Assembly: GCA_013368315.1 (NCBI GenBank)
Contig: JAACJM010000012.1
Span: forward strand, 434,001 to 498,000
Direction: 5' to 3'
Source of the DNA: Tetrapyrgos nigripes
Taxonomy: Eukaryota > Basidiomycota > Agaricomycetes > Agaricales > Campanellaceae
DNA: 64,000 nucleotides
Below the pieces are notes generated by a model. That model did not search any database and was not told the origin of the DNA. It saw nothing but the letters and a program-made list of their open reading frames with translations. The stretch's first letter is position 1. Each line of letters opens with the position of its first letter. The position numbers and the translations under genes are program-made. Below are positions 11,749 through 22,776 of the stretch, in pieces.

Positions 11749-13016
11749 GTCAGGCTACGTGGATTTGGAAAGAGTGATATGAGGGGAAGAAATCGAGGAG
11801 GCGTCGTGGCAAGGGTTTTAAAGCATGGGCAAATGGGGCTTTAAGGATTGGCTTCTCTAATTCTTTTGCCTGACGAAGGTTGAAATCATAAATGGACACA
11901 CCGCGAGCATAGATTTTGGTCTTCCAAAAGTCTCACGAAATAGATGGCGGAGGAAGCGGCAGTGCCTTGTTTGGTCCGGAATGGAAGCGTATTGCCCGTT
12001 GTACGTTGGTTGTACGTCAAGGTTCTATCAGCGTTAGTGATTGGATATATTTTTGAGAGAAGAGGGCGTCTATAGATTAACGAGATCACCGCCTTGATTT
12101 TTGGTACAGGAGAAAGGTGCTATGTACGTCGAGTCGCGAGGGCTAGCAGGGTCGGGACTTTTCGCAAATTACACCGGTGGAGTTGAATCAGTTTCAGTAC
12201 AGCATCGTGAAGTCAGAGGAGCATACTCCGATGATTTTTTCCATCATTTTTTCCATCATCTGGCTCGAGTTGTGATGTGATCTGCTGCAGTTACTCAACT
12301 GATGAGGATGCTTATTTCGAATACGCGAAATGCCAGCCTTATTTCCTCCGATACCTCTCTTGATTGGGTGAGATGGATCTGCTGTCATGCAAACTCATCC
12401 GGGCGGATGGACTTGAAGCAAGCAGTGAGTATTTAAACTTTTGATCAAGATACTCACTGAAGACTCCACACTTGATTGTGCTTGAACTGGCTTGAAACCC
12501 AGGAATAGTACTCCCAATAAGGCCACGAAACTGATGATCGACCTGTCCAAGTGATAGCACTAAGTAACTTGTTGATCATGCCCTGGAGAAATCTTTCAAG
12601 CGCGAGTGTTGTCCTGACGACCCGGATGATGAATCTTGAAGTTAACTGACAGTATCGTCACGTCAGGGTTCCCGACGAAGCCTCTGAAAAATGCCGCCAT
12701 AATCCGATGAATGCAATGTGATAGACCTAGCAGGGCTCGGCTAGACAGTCACACCACCCGATTTCATTAAAAATGAACCTTGAGCCCTTTGCGTGGAAGA
12801 GAAAGCTTTTGTTGACCTAATGGAACCTTGATTTGCAGGGTTCAGCGCTCAGCCACGTTCCCGCTGGGGAAAAGAAAAGAGGTGAGCGTGTGAACGTACG
12901 GCGTCGACGCGGTCACCTCCTCATCGTTGCCCCCGTCGTCCAGCGAAACCTGCTTTCTTTGCTCCTGCACGCGTATTTCCTGCTTTACATGCCCCAGATA
13001 TTGCTTTCATCTCAAA
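11749..13016. other. 1.27-kb divergent intergenic region
   Basis: Lies between the diverging CCCH gene and CDT1. It has only short unsupported frames on the minus strand (11886-12089 and 12339-12560), neither resembling a known family. A small repeat of TTTTTTCCATCA occurs twice at about 12236-12260. The CDT1 end holds an ACGCGT hexamer. The remainder shows nothing recognisable. Confidence 0.5.
12969..12974. promoter_or_regulatory. ACGCGT hexamer (MCB-like) upstream of CDT1
   Basis: The palindrome ACGCGT lies 43 bp before the CDT1 ATG. In yeasts ACGCGT is the MBF cell-cycle box, and S. pombe cdt1 is an MBF target. The hexamer occurs roughly as often as chance predicts in this window overall, so only its position is suggestive. 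Confidence 0.35.
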
Positions 13017-14812
13017 ATGGCAGACGTGCATTCTAACCTTCCCTCGTCTCCTTCTAAAAGACGACGCCTTCAAACGGATGGCACAAGTTCTCCAAAACGA
13101 CCAAGAACTCTGTATGGCATCTTTGTGTCAAACTAAAACGTTTTCTCATTGCTGTGAACAGGCCTCCTACACCTCCAATTACACCTTTGCGCAAAAATGC
13201 AAATGCTGACGAGTCACCGCTACCCCCTCATCTATCGCGTCTACAGAGCATACACACTGAACTGCAACACGCTCTGTCTCACGCACTCGCTACTTGCGCT
13301 GTATCTCCGTCCTCAGACACAGGAATCATACGGAACGTACTGAACCATCTATCTCTGAACACCTATGCCGGACTGTCCACTCAGTTTACCTTGGAAGATT
13401 TGCGTCGACTTTGCTGGATATGGGAATGGGACGGCAAGTCCAGACCATTGGAAGACGATGACGAGGATAATCCATTCATTGTTAAGCCCTCTGTTCCACC
13501 CAACTGGACGCGTGGAGGCATGGGGATCATCGTTTCCTCTGCTACCCATCTCCTGAAAACAGATGGTAAACGCGTACCTGCTTACGGGATAGGGATTGAA
13601 GTAGGAACGGACATTGGCAAGGATATGGGAGGAATGGCTGCGGTCGCCAGATGGACTTCTGCTGCCGAAACGCGTCGTGAAGAATTTCAAACCAAGTTGA
13701 ATGCTTGGCTCAAGGTGTGTAATTTTGAAAGCCAGATGCCCTTTACTAATAGACACGTCTTTGGCAGATGCATCCGGAATCAGTTCCCAAGATTCCAATA
13801 GCAGACTTACCTGTGATCAACCTTCCCGGCAAAACTTCGTCTTTGACGCGAACGTTCGCTTCTGTATCGCCCAAGGCATCTCCATCTGCATCTACACTTG
13901 CGTTCCCGAAGGTGCCTTCTTCACCGTCTCGTTCTCCCAGTAAATCACCGACCAAATCAGCGCGGAATGATTTGGCAGCTTTGAGTCTTGTCAATTCCCC
14001 ATCTCGTTCATCTTCGCCAACAAAAAGCCTAGCTCCTTTTCCAGCTACACCTTCCCGGTCCGAAAGACTTGCAAAACTTCTTACACCACATACAACACGA
14101 ACATTCACTACATCCGATGCTGTTGATGCATTGCCGCCACAACTATCTACATCACCGAGCCATGATCATTCTTCTAGCTCAGAAACGCCAACTACAGCCC
14201 GCCGCGAAGCTCTGTACGAACGCATCCGTAAGAGATCCCTATCCGCTTCACCGACCAAGAATCGCCGAATCGACCTTGATGGCACGGATATCCCTGTGAC
14301 AAGAGATCAGATGCTGAAATTGGAACAAGATGAAATGCGCAAGAAATGTCTATTAGGACGACTTGGCGGTGTGGCGGAAAGTGTCTGGATGTAAGTCTGA
14401 CTGTGGCATACCCAGTTCACCTTTTGACTTTTCTTCTAGGCTTTTCTCCACTCCGAACGCAGGCTCATCTAATCTCCCCACTAGTAGGAAACGGCGGACG
14501 CTTCCGAGATCTGATGTTGCGTCTGCTGTTGTCAAGTCATCACCTGTGCCGATTTCCTCCGCTGAAGCAAATGAGTCTCTGGATATGTTGACCAAACTGT
14601 GTCCGTTTTTCCTGAAGCCCTTTGTTATTGCGAGTGAAGATTGGCTCGAGATGCCTCCTTCAACTCCAAGTTCTGCAACTCTGGACGCCAATTCGGTGAA
14701 GGATAGTGACCATGAGCTGTTGACCAGGAGTCCAAAACGGGTCAAGAACGAAGCAAGGGGCCTACGGGAAGTTCGAGAGATCATTCGTCGAGAGCTTGAG
14801 CTTCATGATTAA
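13017..14812 (+). CDS. CDT1: DNA replication licensing factor Cdt1
   Basis: Loads the MCM2-7 helicase on origins together with ORC and Cdc6. The N-terminus is short, basic and Ser/Pro-rich ([19 protein letters not shown]), with several SP and TP sites suited to CDK control. A winged-helix domain of the Geminin-binding type follows: [51 protein letters not shown]. The middle is disordered and rich in [13 protein letters not shown] repeats. The C-terminal winged helix is [20 protein letters not shown] through [17 protein letters not shown], the MCM-binding part. Three or four introns are needed. The start at 13017 (AAAATGG) is chosen because it gives the basic N-terminus in frame across intron 1. 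Confidence 0.85.
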
Positions 14813-14982
14813 GGCTGGAAATGCGTTCATTACCATGCTAATTTCCACCAAACAAGCTATCGCCTTCTACACCAAGATCTTGCGCTACCTTTTGATACTA
14901 ATATTGGAACTAGTTTTGTAATGCTAATGTCGTTTTGTAGATTATCAATACACTGTATCATAACGTCGAAACGGGTGCCTGG

Positions 14983-15852
14983 CTATGAGAGCAGTTCTCG
15001 CCATACATCGTCCAAGAGAAAAAGTGAAGCCAGATGACCAGGGACGATCTTGATAGGGACACTTCTGGTCTCGTCCAGAATCACGCTACCCCATCTGGAA
15101 TGATACACTTGTGGGATGTCCATGAAGCCCTCCCACGTCAACCTGACGCTCTCCATCGCATTCCTGGCCAATAAACTCTCCAACTGTCCATCCTCCATCT
15201 CATTCTCCTCCTTCCACCGCACAAACTTTGCCACTTCCTCTTCTGTCATCGGGTCAAATAACCATTGCCGTATAAACTGTAATGCACCTTCTTCGGATTT
15301 GAGCTTTTGTTGGACGATGCTTTTCACAGCACGAAGTGTGAGGTTGAATGGCACATAACGAGCTGGAGGTCCTGCAACGAGATATTCGAACCATGAGAGA
15401 TTCCTTGTATAATCTCGATGCGTGCGCGGGGATGGATGAGGGGCGAGTAGTATGAGCCCGGAAATGAATCTACCGTAGGAGAAGAGGTTGTATGGGGAGT
15501 CGTGAAGGATTTGCGCAGTCACAGCGCCAAGAGAGTGCCCGCAGATGTATAGCTTGAGCTGGGAAGTGTCGGGGTGAAGATGCCTGAGTAGTACACTCAT
15601 ATCGTGCGCAATGGTCCTGGAGTACTTCGATATATCAGGTATCGAGGATGAGTCGCCCCAGCCTGGAAGTGATGGGCACACCAGGTGCGTATTTTTGGAC
15701 TGCAGGACTGGGGAAAGACGTGAAGCGTCACCAACGCTGAAGGGCCCATGTAAGAAGAGGATGACTGTCTTGCTTGAAGTATTCCCGTTGTCAGCGTATG
15801 CGAGGCAACGACCGTCGCGCAAGGTGAGACGCTTGTCTTGGACGTAGATCAT
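14983..15852 (-). CDS. Alpha/beta-hydrolase paralogue A, lacking the acid-loop segment
   Basis: Intronless, 289 residues. The alpha/beta-hydrolase fold is clear: the HG oxyanion motif (LFLHGPFSVGD), PSLPGWGDSS, and the nucleophile elbow GHSLGA with Ser107. A cap region follows (LVAGPPARYVPFNLTLRAVKS). It is a close paralogue of the next gene and is transcribed in the same direction. Compared with that copy it lacks about 26-30 residues after VPIKIVP, the segment that should carry the catalytic acid. The strand then resumes as GHLASLFLLDDVWREL. A His may survive in GHLAS. The enzyme may therefore be inactive or have moved its acid residue. The substrate is unknown. Confidence 0.8.
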   Translation of the reverse strand: MIYVQDKRLTLRDGRCLAYADNGNTSSKTVILFLHGPFSVGDASRLSPVLQSKNTHLVCPSLPGWGDSSSIPDISKYSRTIAHDMSVLLRHLHPDTSQLKLYICGHSLGAVTAQILHDSPYNLFSYGRFISGLILLAPHPSPRTHRDYTRNLSWFEYLVAGPPARYVPFNLTLRAVKSIVQQKLKSEEGALQFIRQWLFDPMTEEEVAKFVRWKEENEMEDGQLESLLARNAMESVRLTWEGFMDIPQVYHSRWGSVILDETRSVPIKIVPGHLASLFLLDDVWRELLS

Positions 15853-15971
15853 GGCAGGTTGTGAAGAGTGTAGAAGGAACCATTCATTAGATCCGGAGCA
15901 GTCATGGTAAAGGACAAAAAAAGTGTGGGGTAAGTAAATATTTGAGTACTAAATAGCAAACCCAATGACAT

Positions 15972-16952
15972 TCATATATCCCGAGTGCCCATCAGTTGTT
16001 TCCATATATCATCAATCTCGTACGTAGCCGCGATATGAGAACCGTGAACGACTCTTAACGTGGAATTCTTGTAGTGGTTTGCAAGCCATTTAGACAGCTC
16101 CGAAGCTGATTCATCCTGCGAAGATGGAATAATGACGATCGGGCGTCTCGTATGTTCTTCGTCCAATTCATCTGGCTTGAAGAGCCAGTCTGAATGAAGC
16201 ACATCAGCTGCTTCCGTGAAACCGATCCAGGTCTTTGAGAAACTCTTCCGAGCGTTCTCGGCCATCTCCCGTTCAAACTGCCCTAGACTGATTCCCTGTT
16301 CCTCTCTCCATTTGGCAGCAGCTGCCTTCTCTTCGTCACTGACATTGTCGAAAAGTGCCTTCCGAAGTATCGCCTCAGTCTTGTCGACTGAGGTGAACAT
16401 CATCCACCCCACCGCGAAAGACCACATGCGGGGAAGTAATCGAAAAGGCACGAATTGCGTTGGAGGTCCAATGCCAATCCAGTCCCGCCAGGTCAGGCAT
16501 TCAGAAAAGCCTTTGTGCCACCGGGCAGGGGAGAAAGGCGCCGCAAGCAAGCAACCTGCAATATGTCTCCCGTGCGGAAAGACATCGAAGGGTAGCCCAT
16601 ATAAAATTTGGGCCGGGACTGTTCCATACGAGCCACCGCCGAGGTAGATCTTCAGATTGGGGTCATTAGGATGCAGGTGATCGATGAGTTCGTTCATTGC
16701 ATTAGCAAGACCGACTGCATAAGAAGTTCCGGTGGGGATGGGAGATGAGTTTCCAAAGCCTGGAAGTGTTGGATTCACGAGGTGCACGTCGGCCTCGCGC
16801 ATTCCAACAGAGACGCGATCACAGCGACCCACACCAAAGAGACCGTGCAAGAACATGACCATCGTCGAGCTGTTTGTGTTACCATTCTCTGCGTAGGCCA
16901 AGACGCGGCCGCCAGATAGAGCTAAGAGCTTTTCGGAAGATATAGCTGACAT
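15972..16952 (-). CDS. Alpha/beta-hydrolase paralogue B
   Basis: Intronless, 326 residues, soluble. Visible elements are the oxyanion motif FLHGLFGVG, NPTLPGFGNSSP, the nucleophile elbow GGGSYGTVPAQ (Ser108, G-x-S-x-G), a cap domain (TWRDWIGIGPPTQFVPFRLL), then RPIVIIPSSQDESASEL, where the acid residue is expected, and VVHGSHIAATYEIDDIW with the catalytic His. It starts at the ATG at 16952 and lies 119 bp upstream of its shorter paralogue, which suggests a local tandem duplication. Family members act on esters, epoxides or peptides, and nothing here identifies the substrate. Confidence 0.85.
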   Translation of the reverse strand: MSAISSEKLLALSGGRVLAYAENGNTNSSTMVMFLHGLFGVGRCDRVSVGMREADVHLVNPTLPGFGNSSPIPTGTSYAVGLANAMNELIDHLHPNDPNLKIYLGGGSYGTVPAQILYGLPFDVFPHGRHIAGCLLAAPFSPARWHKGFSECLTWRDWIGIGPPTQFVPFRLLPRMWSFAVGWMMFTSVDKTEAILRKALFDNVSDEEKAAAAKWREEQGISLGQFEREMAENARKSFSKTWIGFTEAADVLHSDWLFKPDELDEEHTRRPIVIIPSSQDESASELSKWLANHYKNSTLRVVHGSHIAATYEIDDIWKQLMGTRDI

Positions 16953-17128
16953 GATGTGGGGTGTTAAGAAGGTGTTTGCTACTTATACCAATTGGCAATT
17001 TGGCTTTTGTGGTTCTTGTATGTATTGGATTGACAATGACAGGGGTCCCCGCTGTCGCAGCCTGTCGTTAGAATCAATACGTACAGCAATAATAAACAAT
17101 ATCGAGGTATACATTACATTCAACAATA

Positions 17129-18869
17129 TCAGTACAGTTCAAGGACATGACTCAGAGTACCTTGAACCATTTCCCTAGCCCTCAATTCGAAGTCATTGCA
17201 ATCGACGACTTTCTGTTGTGTACGACTCGTTTCCGCAGCAAAAACAGTCATATGGCTCTTCAACACCTCTTCAACATCAGTTCCCAGAAGTTTCTGATTC
17301 CCAGTTCTCACTGCTTCAACAAACGTTCGTATGAGACCTGGCATCCGTTTTCAGTTAGATTAGGGTGAAGGGAGTATACGGACCATACCCATATCTCCGC
17401 CTCCATGCCCCCCTCCTTCACTTTTGGGATAGTGCGTCTTAGTCTTGTTGTTCCGAAAGTCAGTCACAGTGAAAGTGGACATGTCTCCGATAATTTCGCC
17501 ATGGCTGAAATGCATGCGCAGTTGCCTGTCACAAATTGCAGAAGTGAACGCGACCATTGTGAAAGAGGCCGTGCTTCCATTCTCAAATTCGAGATTGACC
17601 ACTTGATTATCACAGACGTCGTTGTCGCATTCATAGACACAACGTCCATAAGGACCTGCCTTCAATGCAGCAGTGATATTCTCTATATCTGGAATGTCGT
17701 CAACTAGAGGCGATACTGGCCACCCAATGTCACCGGATGAGACGCGATCCAGATAAACTTGGGAAGTTTCAGTTAAACCAAGTATGAGAACAAACGAAGA
17801 CCATACTTCTCTTGGCACTGTAAGGACACTCCTTCTCAATCTTGCAATCAAAGCATCGAGTAGCTGCTCCTGCCTCCCCGGGTTTGGCAGACTTGCGAAA
17901 GTGCTGCAGTGAACCAAAGGAAGACGCCCGGAAAACCGGTGAGCCCATCCAGTGGCAGATAATGTCGATGTCACTTGAAAAGGTTAATTTCTACCAACTG
18001 TGTGAGCTGGTAGTTACTTACTGGCAGCTCTTTGTCATCAAGGAAAATGAACTCTGGCTCTCCTTCGCCCAGTTGCCTCTAACGAAATACGGATTAGCAT
18101 GGGAAATGCCCTATCATGCAGAACGACAGCCTACCTCACGTATGAGTGAGCAAAATGAAAATGCCCCACAGGCTCCAATTGCTGCACGTTGATGAGTCTA
18201 CCAAGTGCGCCGGATTTGACAATGCTAGTAATTTCCTGACTATAGGGAGAGTACCGCATAACTAGGCAGATTGTTAAAACATGTGCAGGAGTCCAAATAA
18301 TTGTACTTAACCATGGCCCATTCCAAAGATGATACCGGCCTTCTTAACCGCTTGTTCCATTCTGATACAGTCTGCAAGCGTCGTAGCCATTGGCTTCTCG
18401 CAAAGGATATGGTACCCTTGTTCCGCAAAGGCCAGCGCGACCTCGACATGCATATGGTCTTGAACTGCGATGAGGACAGCGTCTGCCAAGCGCTTTCCAA
18501 TGGCATCTATAGTTTCCGCTGAAGCTGCATGTAATTCCTTCCAGTCGGAGAAGACCAGTGTCTGGTCTACCTTGTGCTGAGCTGCGAATCGAGACCGCGT
18601 TTGAGGACGCGGTTCTGCGATAGCGACCACCTTACAAGCTTCTGGAGATTGCAGCGCATATCGAGCGTAAGCCTAGAGAGATGTAGTACAACTATCTGGC
18701 GTTGAAGCTGTATACATACCTTACCCCTTTGACCGCATCCAATCACAGCCAGGGTGACAGGCGAGGCCAACCCACCGCTTTCGCCAGGTGCTTTGGAGTC
18801 AGAACTGGTGACTGGTGACTCTTTCATTCTGATCGATCTACGCCAGAGGTTCTTGGTATTTGCGAACAT
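17129..18869 (-). CDS. Gfo/Idh/MocA-family NAD(P)-dependent oxidoreductase
   Basis: The Rossmann fold begins [13 protein letters not shown] and continues after an intron with AYARYALQ and [16 protein letters not shown]. The [23 protein letters not shown] and [11 protein letters not shown] segments match the family, the latter holding the conserved Lys of the EKP motif. The C-terminal substrate domain has [13 protein letters not shown], with the family's His/Asp pair, and [10 protein letters not shown]. Length after four or five introns is about 450 residues. The ATG at 18869 is used, though MKESPVTSS at 18827 is a possible alternative. The gene is divergent from the next one, start codons 92 bp apart. 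Substrates in this family are sugars, inositols or related polyols; which one is unknown. Confidence 0.82.
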
Positions 18870-18960
18870 GGAAGATAAGACGGTTGTGAAGGAAGATGAT
18901 CAGCATGCTCATTTATGTACTTACCGGAGTTGTTGAAGCTCTGTCAGTGTCAACAAACCC

Positions 18961-20434
18961 ATGCCCCGCATTCTTCCACGACTTCTATCTCGACTATCCC
19001 AATCTCAGTCTCCACAGAAATTTGACTCGTCCTCGTTAAAAACTGTCAAAAGACCCGCAAAGTCTTTGCGAAAACCAGTACCATTACCCCAATCACTGAA
19101 TCCTGCGGATCATTCTCAGTCGATTCTACTGACTCCCAAAAATCAAATCACTTCTTCGCGTGACTATGTCCAGCACAAGTCCTTGCCTCCCCGGGTACAC
19201 GTTGGAAAACGCGCAGAAGCTGCAGCTGGATCTTATGATAAGTCCAGAAGTATGTCAAAGGAAGAGCTAAAGTGGTGGTCGAGCCCATACCGTACGTGCT
19301 CGTTTCTGTCACCGCGACCATGCCTGAATGTTTTCTCAGTTCGAATGCTCAGTTCTCCAATACGACGGTGCATGGTAACTGATCAATACCTTCCGTCAGG
19401 TATGCCTGTCATGAATGCGTTTTCATCGCAAAACCGCTCATAGCTCTGCAGACTTTTTAATCCGACTGGGTGCCTTCAAAATCCCATCTTCGATCCCCAG
19501 GTTTCTCACCCCCAATCGCCCTCCCGAAGCAGTGTTAGTACCCGATGGTCTTGAGCATTCCAGATTTCGAGTGAGAGAAACGGGTAAAGCTGGATATGTC
19601 CTTTGCTGGAAGAACGCTATTCCTCTGCTCAGACAAAAAGGCCAGCCATACATCTATTTCTTATCAGACCAAGTCTTGACAATCATCCTTTTTTTAACAG
19701 GCTCATTCAGACGAATTGCTCATAATTCGCGAATACCTTCTTCCGTTGAGCAACAAGTCAAGCACCTTCTCTGTCTTCGAGTTTTACAAGAGCTCCAACT
19801 AGTGATCGATCGACTGCGCTTTCGTGCAAAGCAAATGGCTGGTCACACGGTTGTGCGAAGACTAACTCGTTCCGAGTGGCAAAAGTTTAACACAGAGGGA
19901 GTACTCGATGTTCCAAATGCCCTCGCAGTCATCGTTGTTCCTCCACTCAACCGAAACACCGGTACCAAGAACAGGCCAGAGCCTTCCATGTCAGCCTTCC
20001 CTCCAGAGTCATCACTAGAGGTTGAACGGAAGCGACCCGACTTGCCCGTATCTGTGCTGCATTCTCAGTCATCTCCTCATCCTTCCCTGGATTCGAAAGA
20101 GGTCACCGATTTGGCGACGCACCAGGTTCCTTTATACCATGGTGCTTCCATGTTTCCTGATCCAGGTCAACGTGCTGCGCTGCATAAATTGCTTTGCCGA
20201 ATTCTGTCTTTAGAGCGGGTGGCTCGATACAAAAAGAAACTTTACTCTGCAAGCGGAGACAGTGCCAGTCATGCTTTTGTCCTGATGTCAGATAAACATA
20301 CCACAAAAAGTGCAGACGTGGCTGCAGTCTGTATTGCATTATGGAGGCTTAGAATGTTTGAAGGTTTGGGTTGGGAAAATAATCCGGGTTGGATTACTCA
20401 CTCCAAGTATCGGTCTGTAGAACGTTACGAATAG
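18961..20434 (+). CDS. Conserved-looking hypothetical protein, possibly mitochondrial
   Basis: I do not recognise the family. The N-terminus (MPRILPRLLSRLSQSQSPQ) is basic and Ser/Leu/Arg-rich with no early acidic residues, like a mitochondrial presequence. Two introns are well supported: WWSSPY joins LRMLSSPIRRCMVTDQYLPS, which joins DFLIRLGAFKIPSS. The protein continues VLVPDGLEHSRFRVRETGKAGYV and LLRVLQELQLVIDRLRFR-type amphipathic segments, a Pro/Ser-rich insert, and ends TKSADVAAVCIALWRLRMFEGLGW. An acceptor-like tract (TTTTTTTAACAG at about 19688-19699) may mark a third intron. The divergent partner is the oxidoreductase. Function unknown. Confidence 0.65.
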
Positions 20435-20505
20435 ACACAATCTAATCGAGACTGCGATATATCCGTGCAAGACTAAGAAATACAATGGATTGCGTTGAAA
20501 ACAAA

Positions 20506-21513
20506 CTAAGCTTCTACAGCCATGGGTACAACATCAGCAGCAGCTGTTGCTACACCAGCGGGCTTCTTTGTCGCTGCACCCAACACTTCTCTTCCTTCCC
20601 AGAATCTCGGGAGTTGATCACCAGGAATGAACAACCGCTCTACGTTGTCTTCAGTAATCACGCACATCCGGATGCAGCCTCCGGAAGAGCCATCACGAGA
20701 CATCGCCAACGCCAGAGCTAGAGGAGAACGAACGCGTAAGTCTAAAGCAACTCTACAGTGAAAAGCACGTACTGTTCTTCACAAAATTGACGGTCTCGTC
20801 TCTGCCCCATCCTTCTTGGTAGGTTGCATCGCAGTAGCCATACACATATGTCGAACCAGAGCCTGTACAGTATGAATAAATTCAGATGACCTTTTCAACA
20901 TTTATTAGTAGGAAGACTTACCTCCAATAGCCCACGGTTGACGGAACAGACCACCACCAAGAGGTATGTTGTAGACACTTGGACCATATTGCTTGTCCCA
21001 TCCGGCGACGATAATACCAGCACTCAGCTGATCTTTGTTCTGGTAGCACATCTTCTCCATTATAGCTGCCGCAGTGGACACAGCTGGAGGAGCTCCCATG
21101 GCTTGACTGTCAGAGTATAAGTCTCGATCTGATGGCACATGAAGCATTTTGAGACGTACGCTTGAATTTGGAGGTAGTAGTGACCAATATCGGCAATGGC
21201 TTGTGTGTCCGCTGCAGAGCCTGAGCGGCAGCAGTAGATTCGGTCATGTAGGAAGGTGAGTTTGTCAGTGACACGATTGGCCTGGGTAGATCGTCAATAT
21301 TGTAGGAAAGCGTCTGGGAGTGAATAATCCCACAATGTAGCTTCCAGTAGTTGTACGAGAATCTGCACCGATGACTACACCACCTTCGAACTGAACGGCC
21401 ATAATCGAGGTCTAGAAGAACGATTGAGTCGAGAGAAAAGGATATATTTGAAAGATACTGACACCGAGGTTGACCTCACCATTCTTGATTCGTTGCATAT
21501 CGACGTGGTCCAT
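20506..21513 (-). CDS. PRE3: 20S proteasome subunit beta1 (caspase-like site)
   Basis: Catalytic beta subunit of the 20S core, cleaving after acidic residues. A 17-residue propeptide ([17 protein letters not shown]) precedes the catalytic Thr that becomes Thr1 after autoprocessing. The sequence then runs [20 protein letters not shown], with the conserved Asp17-type residue, then VANRVTDKL with Lys33, and [18 protein letters not shown]. The G-T junction is interrupted by an intron (donor GTCAGT). The C-terminus has a short Ala-rich extension ([20 protein letters not shown]). Four or five introns are needed. It is divergent from RPN12 (104 bp between start codons), so two proteasome parts share one promoter region. 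Confidence 0.95.
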
Positions 21514-21617
21514 GGTGAGCGAGCGAGGGAGAGAAATTGGGTGTGGTAAATAAGGAAAGAAGGGCTGACGCGTCTCATCGCATACACGCGTCTACCCATT
21601 TCTAACCACAAACAGCC
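21514..21617. promoter_or_regulatory. Bidirectional promoter of PRE3 and RPN12 with two ACGCGT sites
   Basis: Only 104 bp separate the two start codons. Two ACGCGT hexamers lie at 21568-21573 and 21586-21591, each followed by CT. No yeast PACE element (GGTGGCAAA) is present. The arrangement suggests a shared factor and co-expression. The role of the sites is inferred from position and from recurrence in the PRE10/NUP82 promoter. Confidence 0.5.
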
Positions 21618-22664
21618 ATGGCCACCAATCTCAGAGCCCTTTACGACGACCTCCAGCGATCTTTCAACTCAAATGACCTGAAGAAATGTGGTACTCTACT
21701 ATCTCAACTTAAAGTGCGTCTTTCTTTTCTCTAGGAACAGTTTTGGACTGTAACTGTCAAGCTTTGTAGATTGGGTTAATTGAAGCGGGACTCCTCATTC
21801 CTCAAGGTGATCCTAGTCTGGATGACCTGGTAGTCGCTCGTATGTGGTACCTTTTTCTGAAGAGGAACAGCTCTCCATGATTGTACAGGTGACATTCTCG
21901 AGATTGGTGCAATCTGGAGTATCCGAACACGGGACGTTCCTTCTTTCGACCGGTACTTTTCTCAACTTCAGACATTCTACACCGACTACAGGTGCATAAT
22001 GTCTCCCGCTTTAACAATTTCAAAGTACTGAAAAAGACTAGCTCGGTTCTACCTCCTTCAAAACGGGAATACCCTATACGAGGCCTCAACCTCGTTCGTC
22101 TCCTCACTCAAAACCGAATAGCTGATTTCCACACCACTCTCGAAAGCTTTACCATTATCCGCCGATGCCATTGTTGATAACCCATATATCAGTCACCCTG
22201 TCAATCTCGAGCGCTGGTTAATGGAAGGGAGTTATAGCAAGGTGTGGAACGCTAGGGAAGAAGCACCGGTAGAAGAATACAAGTTTTTCGTTGACAGTTT
22301 GATGGGTACCATTAGGTATCTCTTTTCTTCCTTTGCCCCTTCCCAATGCTGACTTTTGCGAAGAAATGAAATTGCTAGTTGCGAAGAGTCCGCGTACGAA
22401 AGCCTGCCACTAAAGGACGCGGCGACGTTGCTGTTCTTCAACAACCAGTCTGAGTTGTTAAAGTTTGCACAACAGGTGTGTTTTATGTCGCTCAATGACT
22501 CTCAATAGATTACTGACTGCCTTCCACAGCGGGGATGGCAAGTCGATCTATCAAGCAAGACGATAGTGTTTGCGAAGAAAGGCGAGGAGAATACGGAAAT
22601 TCCAAAAGAGAAACTCATCACCGCATCCCTTGCCTATGCTAGAGAACTCGAGCAGATTGTGTAG
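21618..22664 (+). CDS. RPN12: 26S proteasome regulatory lid subunit Rpn12
   Basis: Non-ATPase lid subunit (PSMD8 type), incorporated last during lid assembly. Start [21 protein letters not shown] is typical of the N-terminal helical repeat. The following exons give [73 protein letters not shown] and [20 protein letters not shown], the CSN8/PSMD8-type PCI domain. It ends [13 protein letters not shown]. At least five introns are needed, and length is about 260 residues, as in the family. It sits between PRE3 (divergent) and PRE10 (convergent, stop codons 113 bp apart). Confidence 0.93.
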
Positions 22665-22776
22665 AGCGGTTACAGTGCAGCAATATACCTCCTTGTTCTT
22701 TTCCTTTTTACATGTTGGTTTCGAGCCCGCTTTTTTAAAAATATCAATGTACAATTTGAAAGTATCGCGGAACAGC

